Shown here: positions 1 through 6,747 of the stretch, in pieces | Layout: each line of letters starts with the position of its first letter | Numbering within the stretch: the first letter of the stretch is position 1 | Assembly: GCF_018130765.1 (NCBI RefSeq) | Contig: NZ_JAFCJZ010000025.1 | Span: 62,001 to 126,000, forward strand | Source of the DNA: Bradyrhizobium iriomotense | GTDB lineage: Bacteria; Pseudomonadota; Alphaproteobacteria; Rhizobiales; Xanthobacteraceae | DNA: 64,000 nucleotides | Reading direction: 5' to 3' | Translations under genes and position numbers: made by a program | The notes under the pieces: model-generated | What the model saw: only the letters and a program-made list of their open reading frames with translations | Databases searched by the model: none | What the model was told of the DNA's origin: nothing

Positions 1-1
1 A

Positions 2-265
2 CGCTCCCTCTACATCGCCGAGGTGATGGTGCTGTTCGATCACGTCATTGAATCCGCCAAGATCGGCCTGCGCAAGCCCGATCCGCGCATCTACCAGCTG
101 ATGGTCGAGACGCTGAAGGTCGATCCGAGGAACTGCGTCTATCTCGACGACCTCGGCGTCAATCTGAAGCCCGCGCGCGACATGGGCATGACCACGATCA
201 AGGTGACGGGTGGGGCGCAGGCAGTCGCGGAGCTTGAGAAGGCGACGGGGTTGAAGCTGGCATAG
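2..265 (+). CDS. HAD-IA family hydrolase, C-terminal part (gene starts before the window)
   Basis: The reading frame is open from base 2, so only the last 87 residues are present. Visible are the HAD motif III lysine in GLRKPDPRIYQLM and the motif IV acidic pair in VYLDDLGVNLKPARDMGM, the arrangement of the haloacid-dehalogenase subfamily IA, including the phosphatase domain found in some epoxide-hydrolase-like proteins. The nucleophile Asp (motif I) lies outside the window. Substrate cannot be told. It converges on mtnA, with a palindromic repeat between the two stop codons. Confidence 0.8.
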   Translation, partial: RSLYIAEVMVLFDHVIESAKIGLRKPDPRIYQLMVETLKVDPRNCVYLDDLGVNLKPARDMGMTTIKVTGGAQAVAELEKATGLKLA

Positions 266-275
266 TTCGCAAATG

Positions 276-357
276 CCGTAGGGTGGGCAAAGCGAAGCGT
301 GCCCACCACAAGCAGATGGTGGGCACGGCGCTTCCGCGCCTTTGCCCACCCTACGGG
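276..357. repeat. Palindromic repeat family A (GTAGGGTGGGCAAAG type), copy 1
   Basis: The unit begins CCGTAGGGTGGGCAAAG and ends CTTTGCCCACCCTACGG, so the outer arms are inverted complements, with a second internal pair (GTGCCCACC / GGTGGGCAC). It sits between two convergent genes. Related copies are near 12955, 44997 and 58535. Confidence 0.85.
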
Positions 358-360
358 AGC

Positions 361-1467
361 CTACTCCGCCGCCGCAGCGATGCGCTCCGGAAACGCGGCC
401 GCCAGCGCGGCGCGGTCGGGCTTGAGCACGCCGCGCTCGGTGATGAGGCCGGTGACGAGCCGCGCCGGCGTCACGTCGAAGGCGTAGTTCGCGACCGGCG
501 AGTTCTCCGGCACGATGCGCACCGTCTCCAGCCGTCCATCCGCGGTGCGGCCGGTCATGTCGGTGACCTCCACGCCGCTGCGCTGCTCGATCGGGATGTC
601 GCGGATACCGTCACTCACGGCAAAATCGATCGTCGGCGACGGCAGCGCGACGTAGAACGGCACGCCATTGTCGTGCGCGGCGAGCGCCTTGAGGTACGTG
701 CCGATCTTGTTGCAGACATCGCCATTGGCGGCGACGCGGTCGGTGCCGACGATGGCAAGATCAACCATACCATGCTGCATCAGATGCCCGCCGGTATTGT
801 CCGGAATCACCGTGTGCGGCACGCCGTGATGGCCGAGCTCCCAGGCGGTGAGAGATGCGCCCTGGTTACGCGGTCGGGTCTCGTCGACCCAGACATGGAT
901 CTTGATGCCGCGCTCATGCGCGAGGTAGATCGGCGCGGTCGCCGTGCCCCAATCGACGGTGGCGAGCCAGCCGGCGTTGCAATGGGTCAGCACGTTGACC
1001 ACCTCGCCCGGCTTCTTCGCCGCGATCGCTTCGATCAGCGCAAGGCCGTTGCCGGCAATGCCGCGGTTGATCTCGACGTCCTGCTCGACGATCTCATCGG
1101 CACGCGCATAGGCGGCTTCCGCCCGTTCCAGCGGATCGATCGGGATGAGCGCCGTGCGCATCTCATCCAACGCCCATTTCAGGTTGATCGCGGTCGGCCG
1201 CGCCACGACGAGCGTGTCGTAGGCGCGCTTCAGGCCGGCATCGGAGGCATCCTCGCGCATCGCAAGCGCCATGCCGTAGGCTGCGGTCGCGCCGATCAGC
1301 GGCGCGCCGCGCACCAGCATGTCGCGGATCGCAACGGCGGCGTCCTCGCACGAGGTCAGGCGCGCGATGACGAATTCATGCGGCAGCCGGCGCTGGTCGA
1401 TCGCGCCGACCGACCAGCCGTCACGCTCGCGCCAGATGCTGCGGAAATGCTTGCCGTCGACCTTCAT
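361..1467 (-). CDS. mtnA: S-methyl-5-thioribose-1-phosphate isomerase
   Basis: A 368-residue protein of normal family length. It isomerises methylthioribose-1-phosphate to methylthioribulose-1-phosphate in the methionine salvage pathway (cytosol). The family catalytic residues are visible: Cys163 in THCNAGWLAT and Asp243 in GTDRVAANGD, plus the N-terminal VRGAPLIGATAAYG segment. The start ATG is preceded by an AAAGGCAG Shine-Dalgarno. It lies 18 bp downstream of mtnP on the same strand, so phosphorolysis of methylthioadenosine and the next isomerisation are encoded in one transcript. No mtnB/C/D genes follow in the window. Confidence 0.95.
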   Translation of the reverse strand: MKVDGKHFRSIWRERDGWSVGAIDQRRLPHEFVIARLTSCEDAAVAIRDMLVRGAPLIGATAAYGMALAMREDASDAGLKRAYDTLVVARPTAINLKWALDEMRTALIPIDPLERAEAAYARADEIVEQDVEINRGIAGNGLALIEAIAAKKPGEVVNVLTHCNAGWLATVDWGTATAPIYLAHERGIKIHVWVDETRPRNQGASLTAWELGHHGVPHTVIPDNTGGHLMQHGMVDLAIVGTDRVAANGDVCNKIGTYLKALAAHDNGVPFYVALPSPTIDFAVSDGIRDIPIEQRSGVEVTDMTGRTADGRLETVRIVPENSPVANYAFDVTPARLVTGLITERGVLKPDRAALAAAFPERIAAAAE

Positions 1468-1485
1468 GGCGTTCTGCCTTTCTTA

Positions 1486-2361
1486 TCACGCCCGCAGGAT
1501 GCGCCCTGCCACCGCATCGAGCTTCTTCAGGAGCTCGGGATCGCGCGCCTCGGGCGCCGTGATCAGTGCGGTATCGAGCGCGCGGTCCGAACCGATCGGG
1601 CACGGCTCGTGCTCGCGCGGAAAATCCTTGGCCAGCCGCGCCACCAGCGCCTTCGCCTTGTCGGCGTTCGAGGTCAGCACGCGGATGATGTCCTGCACGG
1701 TGACGGCATCGTGATCGGGATGCCAGCAATCGAAATCCGTCACCATCGCGACAGTGGCGTAGCAGATCTCGGCCTCACGCGCGAGTTTGGCCTCGGGCAT
1801 GTTGGTCATGCCAATCACCGAATAGCCCAGCGTCTTGTAGGTCATGCTTTCCGCATAGGTGGAGAATTGCGGTCCTTCCATGCAGACATAGGTACCGCCG
1901 CGCGCGATCGCGATGCCTTCGGCTTCGGCTGCCGCGGCAAGATGGATGCGCAGCCGCGGCGAGACCGGGTGCGCCATCGACACATGCGCGACGCAGCCGC
2001 GGCCGAAGAACGAGCTTTCGCGCTTGTGGGTGCGATCGACGAACTGGTCGACGAGAACGAAGGTGCCGGGCGGCAGTTCCTCCCTAAAGGAGCCGCAGGC
2101 CGAGAGCGAGATCAGGTCGGTGACCCCAGCCCGTTTGAGCACGTCGATGTTGGCGCGATAATTGATGTCCGATGGCGACAGCCGGTGGCCCTTGTCATGC
2201 CGCGGCAGGAACACGATCGGCAGGCCGGCGATGGAGCCGCGCCGCAACGGAGCCGACGGCTCGCCCCAGGGACTCTCGATCACCTCTTCGCGCGCGCCCT
2301 CGAGACCCGGCAGGTCGTAGATGCCGGAGCCACCGATGATGCCCAATACCGCCTGCGTCAT
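1486..2361 (-). CDS. mtnP: S-methyl-5'-thioadenosine phosphorylase
   Basis: A 291-residue phosphorylase that splits methylthioadenosine into adenine and methylthioribose-1-phosphate, the substrate of MtnA next door. N-terminal GIIGGSGIYDLPGL, the phosphate-binding region around FLPRHDKGHRLSPSDINYRAN and the purine-binding segment YVCMEGPQFSTYAES followed by IGMTNMPEAKLAREAE are typical of MTAP-type enzymes. The frame is open for 37 codons further upstream, but the ATG at 2361 has a GGTGGAG Shine-Dalgarno and gives the family's normal N-terminus. It is the first gene of the mtnP-mtnA operon. Confidence 0.95.
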   Translation of the reverse strand: MTQAVLGIIGGSGIYDLPGLEGAREEVIESPWGEPSAPLRRGSIAGLPIVFLPRHDKGHRLSPSDINYRANIDVLKRAGVTDLISLSACGSFREELPPGTFVLVDQFVDRTHKRESSFFGRGCVAHVSMAHPVSPRLRIHLAAAAEAEGIAIARGGTYVCMEGPQFSTYAESMTYKTLGYSVIGMTNMPEAKLAREAEICYATVAMVTDFDCWHPDHDAVTVQDIIRVLTSNADKAKALVARLAKDFPREHEPCPIGSDRALDTALITAPEARDPELLKKLDAVAGRILRA

Positions 2362-2479
2362 ACTCGCTCCACCCTGTTCGCCACGTGCGACATGGTTAAA
2401 GCTATGCCAGTTTTGCGGCGGTTTTGGAACGGGGGATGGCGGTGTCGTGAGGAGCGCAGGCGCTTGCCACACACTCGAT

Positions 2480-2608
2480 GTCGTCCTGGCGAAAGCCAGG
2501 ACCCATACCGCGAGGTCTATCGATGGGGCGCTATTATCAATCCCGAACGACCAATCTTCGCCAAACTACTCCCTGGGGTTATGGGTCCTGGCTTTCGCCA
2601 GGACGACC
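2480..2608. repeat. Palindromic repeat family B (GTCGTCC...GACGAC type), copy 1
   Basis: Outer arms GTCGTCCTGGCGAAAGCCAGG and its inverted complement near 2585-2607 enclose an inner ACCCATA / TATGGGT pair. It separates the start of mtnP from the 3' end of the carrier-protein gene. Other copies are near 26361, 28622, 34994 and 50480. Confidence 0.85.
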
Positions 2609-2619
2609 CCGGAGAATGA

Positions 2620-2892
2620 TCAAGCCGCGGTCGCGAGCCGCAGCTGCGTCGCGACCATCCGCTCCAGCGTCTCGACGGACTGGAAATTCTCCGGCGTGAT
2701 CTCGGACTGCGGGATGGTGAAGTCGAACTCGGCTTCGACGCCGAGCATGAGATTGACCATGTCCATCGAGGTCAGGCCGACGTCGACGAGCTTGGCCGAC
2801 GGGGCGACGTCGGCGAACAGCGCGTTCTGCGCGAGGATGCCCTTCACCAGCTTGATGATGCGATTGCGCAATTCGGGTTCGAAGGCCTGCAT
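2620..2892 (-). CDS. Acyl-carrier-protein-like carrier protein, probable partner of the amino acid:[CP] ligase
   Basis: A 90-residue acidic carrier protein. The 4'-phosphopantetheine attachment serine is Ser42 in DVGLTSMDMVNL, a non-canonical version of the usual D-S-L motif. It is not the housekeeping AcpP: the motif differs and there is no fab context. It diverges from the dehydrogenase-ligase pair across 360 bp. In the Bradyrhizobium amino acid:[carrier protein] ligase system (established), the ligase loads a small amino acid onto the phosphopantetheine arm of a carrier protein encoded beside it. The assignment to that role here is inferred from this arrangement. Confidence 0.88.
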   Translation of the reverse strand: MQAFEPELRNRIIKLVKGILAQNALFADVAPSAKLVDVGLTSMDMVNLMLGVEAEFDFTIPQSEITPENFQSVETLERMVATQLRLATAA

Positions 2893-3252
2893 CGGTAAAT
2901 TCCCATCTGTCTATGAAAGGTCGGGCCGGACTACCGGGTACGATGGGCAGGGACGGCCGATCCCGCAATGGGCGTCACCATTACTTCCCGTTTCTTAGTA
3001 AACGATGACTCAGATTGTCTGAAATCGATGCCTCTTCCAGTTCACTAACGCGATCGCGGAAATCCGGGGGATGCGAAAAACCGGACCTTAACTGTCCATT
3101 CGGAATAGGGCTTTGTTTACCCTCTATTTCATCGACGAATTTGAATTAAATCCGTAGCCTCGTCTCACAAGCAAAGATGGTCGGAGGATTGCTTTACACG
3201 GCGTCGCGAATGATGCCGGCGATCCTGAACGGCAAACCGGAGGCGGACGAGT
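2893..3252. other. Divergent promoter region, no gene seen
   Basis: 360 bp between the divergent carrier protein and dehydrogenase genes. It is clearly more AT-rich than the flanking genes, especially 3085-3160. The short dyad CGTTT-CTTAGT-AAACG lies at 2989-3004. No convincing ORF. Both transcripts of the carrier-protein system probably start here. Confidence 0.55.
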
Positions 3253-4470
3253 ATGAACGTGCGTGAAGCTGTTCTCACTGTCGACGAAACGCAAGCCAGC
3301 TTCCTCGAGCAGGGTCCCTCCCTGATCGAGCGCACAGCCCGGACCGCCGCAGCGGCCGCGGCCGATGCAGACGGGGTCGATCGCGACGCCCGCTTCCCTC
3401 ACAAAGCCTTTGACGTCGCGCGTGAGCAGAAGCTGCTCGGCGTGATGATCCCCGTCGAGTTCGGCGGCTTCGGCGCCTCGATCCACGACGTCACCGACAT
3501 CTGCTACACGCTCGGGCGCGCCTGCGCTTCGACGGCGATGATCTACGCGATGCACCAGACCAAGGTCGCCTGCGTCGTCAGGCACGGCCACGGCATTCCG
3601 TGGATGGAGACCATGATGCGCCGGGTCGCCCGCGACCAGTGGCTGCTCGCCTCCTCCACCACCGAAGGCCAGAACGGCGGCAACATCCGCGCCAGCGCCG
3701 CCGCCGTCGACCATGCCGGCGACACCGTCTCGCTGGTGCGCGACGCCACCGTGATCTCCTACGGAGCCGAGGCCGACGGCCTCGTCACCATCGCCCGCCG
3801 CGCCACCGACGCCGCCGCCTCCGACCAGGTGCTGCTGGCGCTCGCCAAGGACGATTATTCGTTGAAGCAGACGCAGGGCTGGGAAACGCTCGGCATGCGC
3901 GGCACCTGTTCGACCGGGTTCGAGCTGAAGGTCGACTGCCCCGCCGACCGCGTCTTCCCGGAAGCCTACGACAAGATCCACGCCCAGACCATGACGCCGT
4001 TCGCGCATCTGTGCTGGTCCTCGGCCTGGGCCGGTATCGCCGCCGCGGCCGTGACGCGCGCGCAAGCCTTCATCCGCAAGGCGGCCCGCTCTTCCGGCGG
4101 GCAGATGCCGCCGGCGGCTGCGCATTTCACCGCCGCAAAGATGTCTCTGGCAAAACTGCGCGCGCTGATCTCCGCCAACATCGACGCCTTCGCCCGTGCC
4201 GAGCATGACGAGCGGGCGCTCGGCTCGCTCGACTTCCAGTCCTCGATCACGCTGCTGAAGGTGCAAGCCTCCGAGCTCGCGGTCGAGACCGTGATGCATG
4301 CGATGCGCACTGCCGGCCTTTCCGGCTACCGCAATGACGGCGAGTTCACCATGGGCCGTCACCTCCGCGACGTGCTGTCGTCGCCGATCATGATCAACAA
4401 CGACCGCATTCTGGCCAACGCCGCCACCTCGACGCTGATGAGCGGCGTGCCATCGAGCCTTCATGACTGA
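3253..4470 (+). CDS. Acyl-CoA-dehydrogenase-family flavoprotein of the carrier-protein cluster
   Basis: A 405-residue protein with the full acyl-CoA dehydrogenase fold: helical N-terminal domain (IPVEFGGFGASIHDVTDICY), beta domain around GWETLGMRGTCSTGF, and helical C-terminal domain ending RHLRDVLSSPIMINNDRIL. FAD-dependent alpha,beta-dehydrogenation is the family reaction. It lies 57 bp upstream of the amino acid:[CP] ligase on the same strand and diverges from the carrier protein. By analogy with dehydrogenases that oxidise prolyl groups on carrier proteins (PltE/RedW type, established), it may oxidise an aminoacyl or acyl group bound to the carrier; that is inference. An ordinary acyl-CoA substrate is the alternative. 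Confidence 0.85.
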   Translation: MNVREAVLTVDETQASFLEQGPSLIERTARTAAAAAADADGVDRDARFPHKAFDVAREQKLLGVMIPVEFGGFGASIHDVTDICYTLGRACASTAMIYAMHQTKVACVVRHGHGIPWMETMMRRVARDQWLLASSTTEGQNGGNIRASAAAVDHAGDTVSLVRDATVISYGAEADGLVTIARRATDAAASDQVLLALAKDDYSLKQTQGWETLGMRGTCSTGFELKVDCPADRVFPEAYDKIHAQTMTPFAHLCWSSAWAGIAAAAVTRAQAFIRKAARSSGGQMPPAAAHFTAAKMSLAKLRALISANIDAFARAEHDERALGSLDFQSSITLLKVQASELAVETVMHAMRTAGLSGYRNDGEFTMGRHLRDVLSSPIMINNDRILANAATSTLMSGVPSSLHD

Positions 4471-4527
4471 CGTGCCTTTCCCGACCAGAGCAACAAGAAA
4501 AATTTCGAGATAGCAGGACATCGACCC

Positions 4528-5508
4528 ATGAATATTGCCGTCCTCCCCAGTTCGCCCGAAACCGCGCCTGAGATCGCGGATCCGCTCGATCATCTCGCCG
4601 ACAAGCTGTTCCACCGCATGGGCTCGGACGGCGTCTACGCCCGCACCGCGCTCTATGAGGGCATCGTCGAACGGCTCGCCGCGCTGATCACCAGCCATCG
4701 CGAGGCCGGCACCGAAGCGCTGCGCTTTCCGCCGGTGATGAGCCGCGCCCAGCTGGAGAAGTCTGGCTATCTCAAGAGCTTCCCGAACCTGCTCGGCTGC
4801 GTCTGCGGCCTGCACGGCACCGAGCGTGAGATCAACGCGGCGGTGAGCCGCTTCGATGCCGGCGGCGACTGGACCACGTCGCTGTCGCCCGCCGACCTCG
4901 TGCTGTCGCCGGCGGCCTGCTATCCCGTGTATCCGATCGCGGCGAGCCGCGGCCAGTTGCCGAAGGGCGGCCTGCGCTTCGACGTCGCCGCCGACTGCTT
5001 CCGCCGCGAGCCGTCAAAGCATCTCGACCGGCTGCAATCGTTCCGGATGCGCGAATATGTCTGCATCGGCACGCCCGACGACGTCGCCGATTTCCGCGAG
5101 CGCTGGATGGTGCGCGCACAGGCGATCGCCCGCGACCTCGGCCTGACATTCCGCGTCGACTATGCCAGCGATCCCTTCTTCGGCCGCGTCGGCCAGATGA
5201 AGGCGGTGAGCCAGAAGCAGCAGCAGCTCAAGTTCGAGCTTCTGATCCCGCTGCGCTCGGAAGAGCAGCCGACCGCCTGCATGAGCTTCAACTATCACCG
5301 CGAGCATTTCGGCACGACCTGGGGCATCCAGGACGCCAATGGCGAGCCGGCCCATACCGGCTGCGTCGCCTTCGGCATGGACCGCCTGGCCGTCGCCATG
5401 TTCCACACCCACGGCACCGATCTTTCCGCCTGGCCCGCCAAGGTGCGGGACATGCTGGGCCTGCAGCCGCAAGCCGCGACTGCAGCCCATGGCGAAGGCT
5501 GGCGCTAG
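4528..5508 (+). CDS. Amino acid:[carrier protein] ligase (truncated class II seryl-tRNA-synthetase homologue)
   Basis: A 326-residue class II synthetase catalytic core without any tRNA-binding domain. It activates a small amino acid (glycine or alanine in characterised homologues) with ATP and passes it to a carrier-protein phosphopantetheine instead of tRNA. Motif 2 is in CFRREPSKHLDRLQSFRMRE and motif 3 in FGMDRLAVAMF. The predicted zinc ligands Cys131 (AACYPVYP), Glu176 (RMREYV) and Cys279 (HTGCVAF) fall at the positions I recall for the Bradyrhizobium glycine:CP ligase, as in archaeal-type SerRS. Neighbours are a carrier protein and an ACAD-like enzyme. The stop codon TAG is the first three bases of a palindromic repeat. 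Confidence 0.93.
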   Translation: MNIAVLPSSPETAPEIADPLDHLADKLFHRMGSDGVYARTALYEGIVERLAALITSHREAGTEALRFPPVMSRAQLEKSGYLKSFPNLLGCVCGLHGTEREINAAVSRFDAGGDWTTSLSPADLVLSPAACYPVYPIAASRGQLPKGGLRFDVAADCFRREPSKHLDRLQSFRMREYVCIGTPDDVADFRERWMVRAQAIARDLGLTFRVDYASDPFFGRVGQMKAVSQKQQQLKFELLIPLRSEEQPTACMSFNYHREHFGTTWGIQDANGEPAHTGCVAFGMDRLAVAMFHTHGTDLSAWPAKVRDMLGLQPQAATAAHGEGWR

Positions 5509-5575
5509 AGCATGATCCGGACCCGAAGGGCCGCGTTAGCGCAAAGTGCGAAGCGGTCTTCCGGAATGATCACGC
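5506..5575. repeat. Palindromic repeat (GAGCATGATCCGGA type, common in Rhizobiales)
   Basis: Starts TAGAGCATGATCCGGA and ends TCCGGAATGATCACGCT, an imperfect inverted repeat. Its first bases are the stop codon of the ligase gene. It lies between the ligase and the GNAT gene on the same strand. This element type is familiar from Rhizobiales genomes. Confidence 0.75.
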
Positions 5576-5624
5576 TGAAACGATAGACCAAACGAGGCCG
5601 ACCATTTCCACGGGCAAGACGAGC

Positions 5625-6500
5625 GTGATCCATACCAAGGTCCGTTGCCGCGAGATCACCGAGTCCGACGTCGAGAAGATCGCGGACTTGCTGACGCGCG
5701 GCTTCGTCGGCCGTTCACGCGAATACTGGATGCAGGGCCTGCGCCGGCAGGCCTTCCGGCCCGTGCCGGAGGGCTATCCGCGCTTCGGCTACATGCTCGA
5801 CAATGACGGCGAGCCCGTCGGCGTGCTGCTGCTGATCTACACGACGCGAAAGCACGGCGAAGAGACCGCCATCCAGTGCAATTTGTCGAGCTGGTATGTC
5901 GATCCGGCCTACCGCAACTACGCCCCGTTCCTGACCAAGGTCGCGCAGCGACACAAGGACGTCACCTATCTCAACATCAGCCCGGCGCCGTGGACCTGGC
6001 CGATCATCGAGGCCCAGGGCTTTCGCAATTATTGCCGCGGCATCTTCTTCTCCGTGCCGTCGCTGGCGCGCGCCCCGCGCTGGAGCAAGATCGAGGTGAT
6101 CTCGCAGCACGCCAAGGCGATCGACGGGCTTTCCCAGGACGAGATCGAGCTCCTGACGCGGCATGCGCGTTACAATTGCCTCAGCCTCGTCTGCCGCACA
6201 CCGAAGGGCACGTTCCCCTTCATCCTGCAACCGGTGCGCATCCGCCGCGGCTTCATCGCACCGCCCGCGATGAAGCTGATCTACTGCCGCAGCGCCGCCG
6301 AATACGCCGAATGCGCCGGCCGCATCGGCCGACTGCTGCTGCGGCTCGGCAAGATCTCGGTGGCGGTCGACGCCAATGGCCCGATTCCCGGCCTCGCCGG
6401 TATTTATACCGAGCGGCGCGGCCGCAAATATTTCAAGGGCCCGCACCGGCCGCAGCTCGGCGATCTCACGGATACGGAGCTGGTGCTTTACGGGCCGTAG
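5625..6500 (+). CDS. GNAT-fold acyltransferase-like protein downstream of the ligase
   Basis: 291 residues starting with a GTG. The N-terminal half looks like a GNAT domain: it opens REITESDVEKIADLLTRGF, followed by a strand GYMLDNDGEPVGVLLLIYTT and SSWYVDPAYRNYAPFLTKV, the region where the acyl-CoA pyrophosphate loop is expected. The C-terminal half is not recognised. It follows the amino acid:[CP] ligase by 116 bp in the same orientation, so it might accept an aminoacyl or acyl group from the carrier protein. That role is inference. Substrate unknown. Confidence 0.7.
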   Translation: MIHTKVRCREITESDVEKIADLLTRGFVGRSREYWMQGLRRQAFRPVPEGYPRFGYMLDNDGEPVGVLLLIYTTRKHGEETAIQCNLSSWYVDPAYRNYAPFLTKVAQRHKDVTYLNISPAPWTWPIIEAQGFRNYCRGIFFSVPSLARAPRWSKIEVISQHAKAIDGLSQDEIELLTRHARYNCLSLVCRTPKGTFPFILQPVRIRRGFIAPPAMKLIYCRSAAEYAECAGRIGRLLLRLGKISVAVDANGPIPGLAGIYTERRGRKYFKGPHRPQLGDLTDTELVLYGP

Positions 6501-6516
6501 GGAAGCGAGCTGTCCT

Positions 6517-6588
6517 GTAGCCCGCATGAGCGCAGCGACATGCGGGAACGGCCGCCCCGGATATCGCTACGCTCATCCGGGCTACGGG
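6517..6588. repeat. Palindromic repeat family G (GTAGCCCG...CGGGCTAC), copy 1
   Basis: Left arm GTAGCCCGCATGAGCGCAGC and right arm ending CGCTCATCCGGGCTAC are inverted complements with an inner ATGCGGG. A second copy is at 44901. It lies at the 3' end of the GNAT gene. Confidence 0.8.
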
Positions 6589-6747
6589 CTATCGCCTTGT
6601 CAGCTGGCCATTTGCGCGCCCACTCTCCATCGCCGGTCACCCTCCGTAAACTACTGCGCTTAAGGGAATTTTCCCGGCTCTTCGCTACCCTCGGCAGCGG
6701 AATTACGTTGCGTTAAGTCTATTGCCCGCCGAGATCATGCCGACCCC

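Noticed and set aside
283..2619. 778-codon plus-strand open frame opposite mtnA and mtnP
   Set aside because: Arg/His/Asp-rich antisense shadow of two well-recognised genes, a common artefact of high-GC coding DNA.
3124..4815. 563-codon minus-strand frame opposite the dehydrogenase and ligase
   Set aside because: Low-complexity antisense shadow; both strands cannot be coding here and the plus-strand products have clear families.
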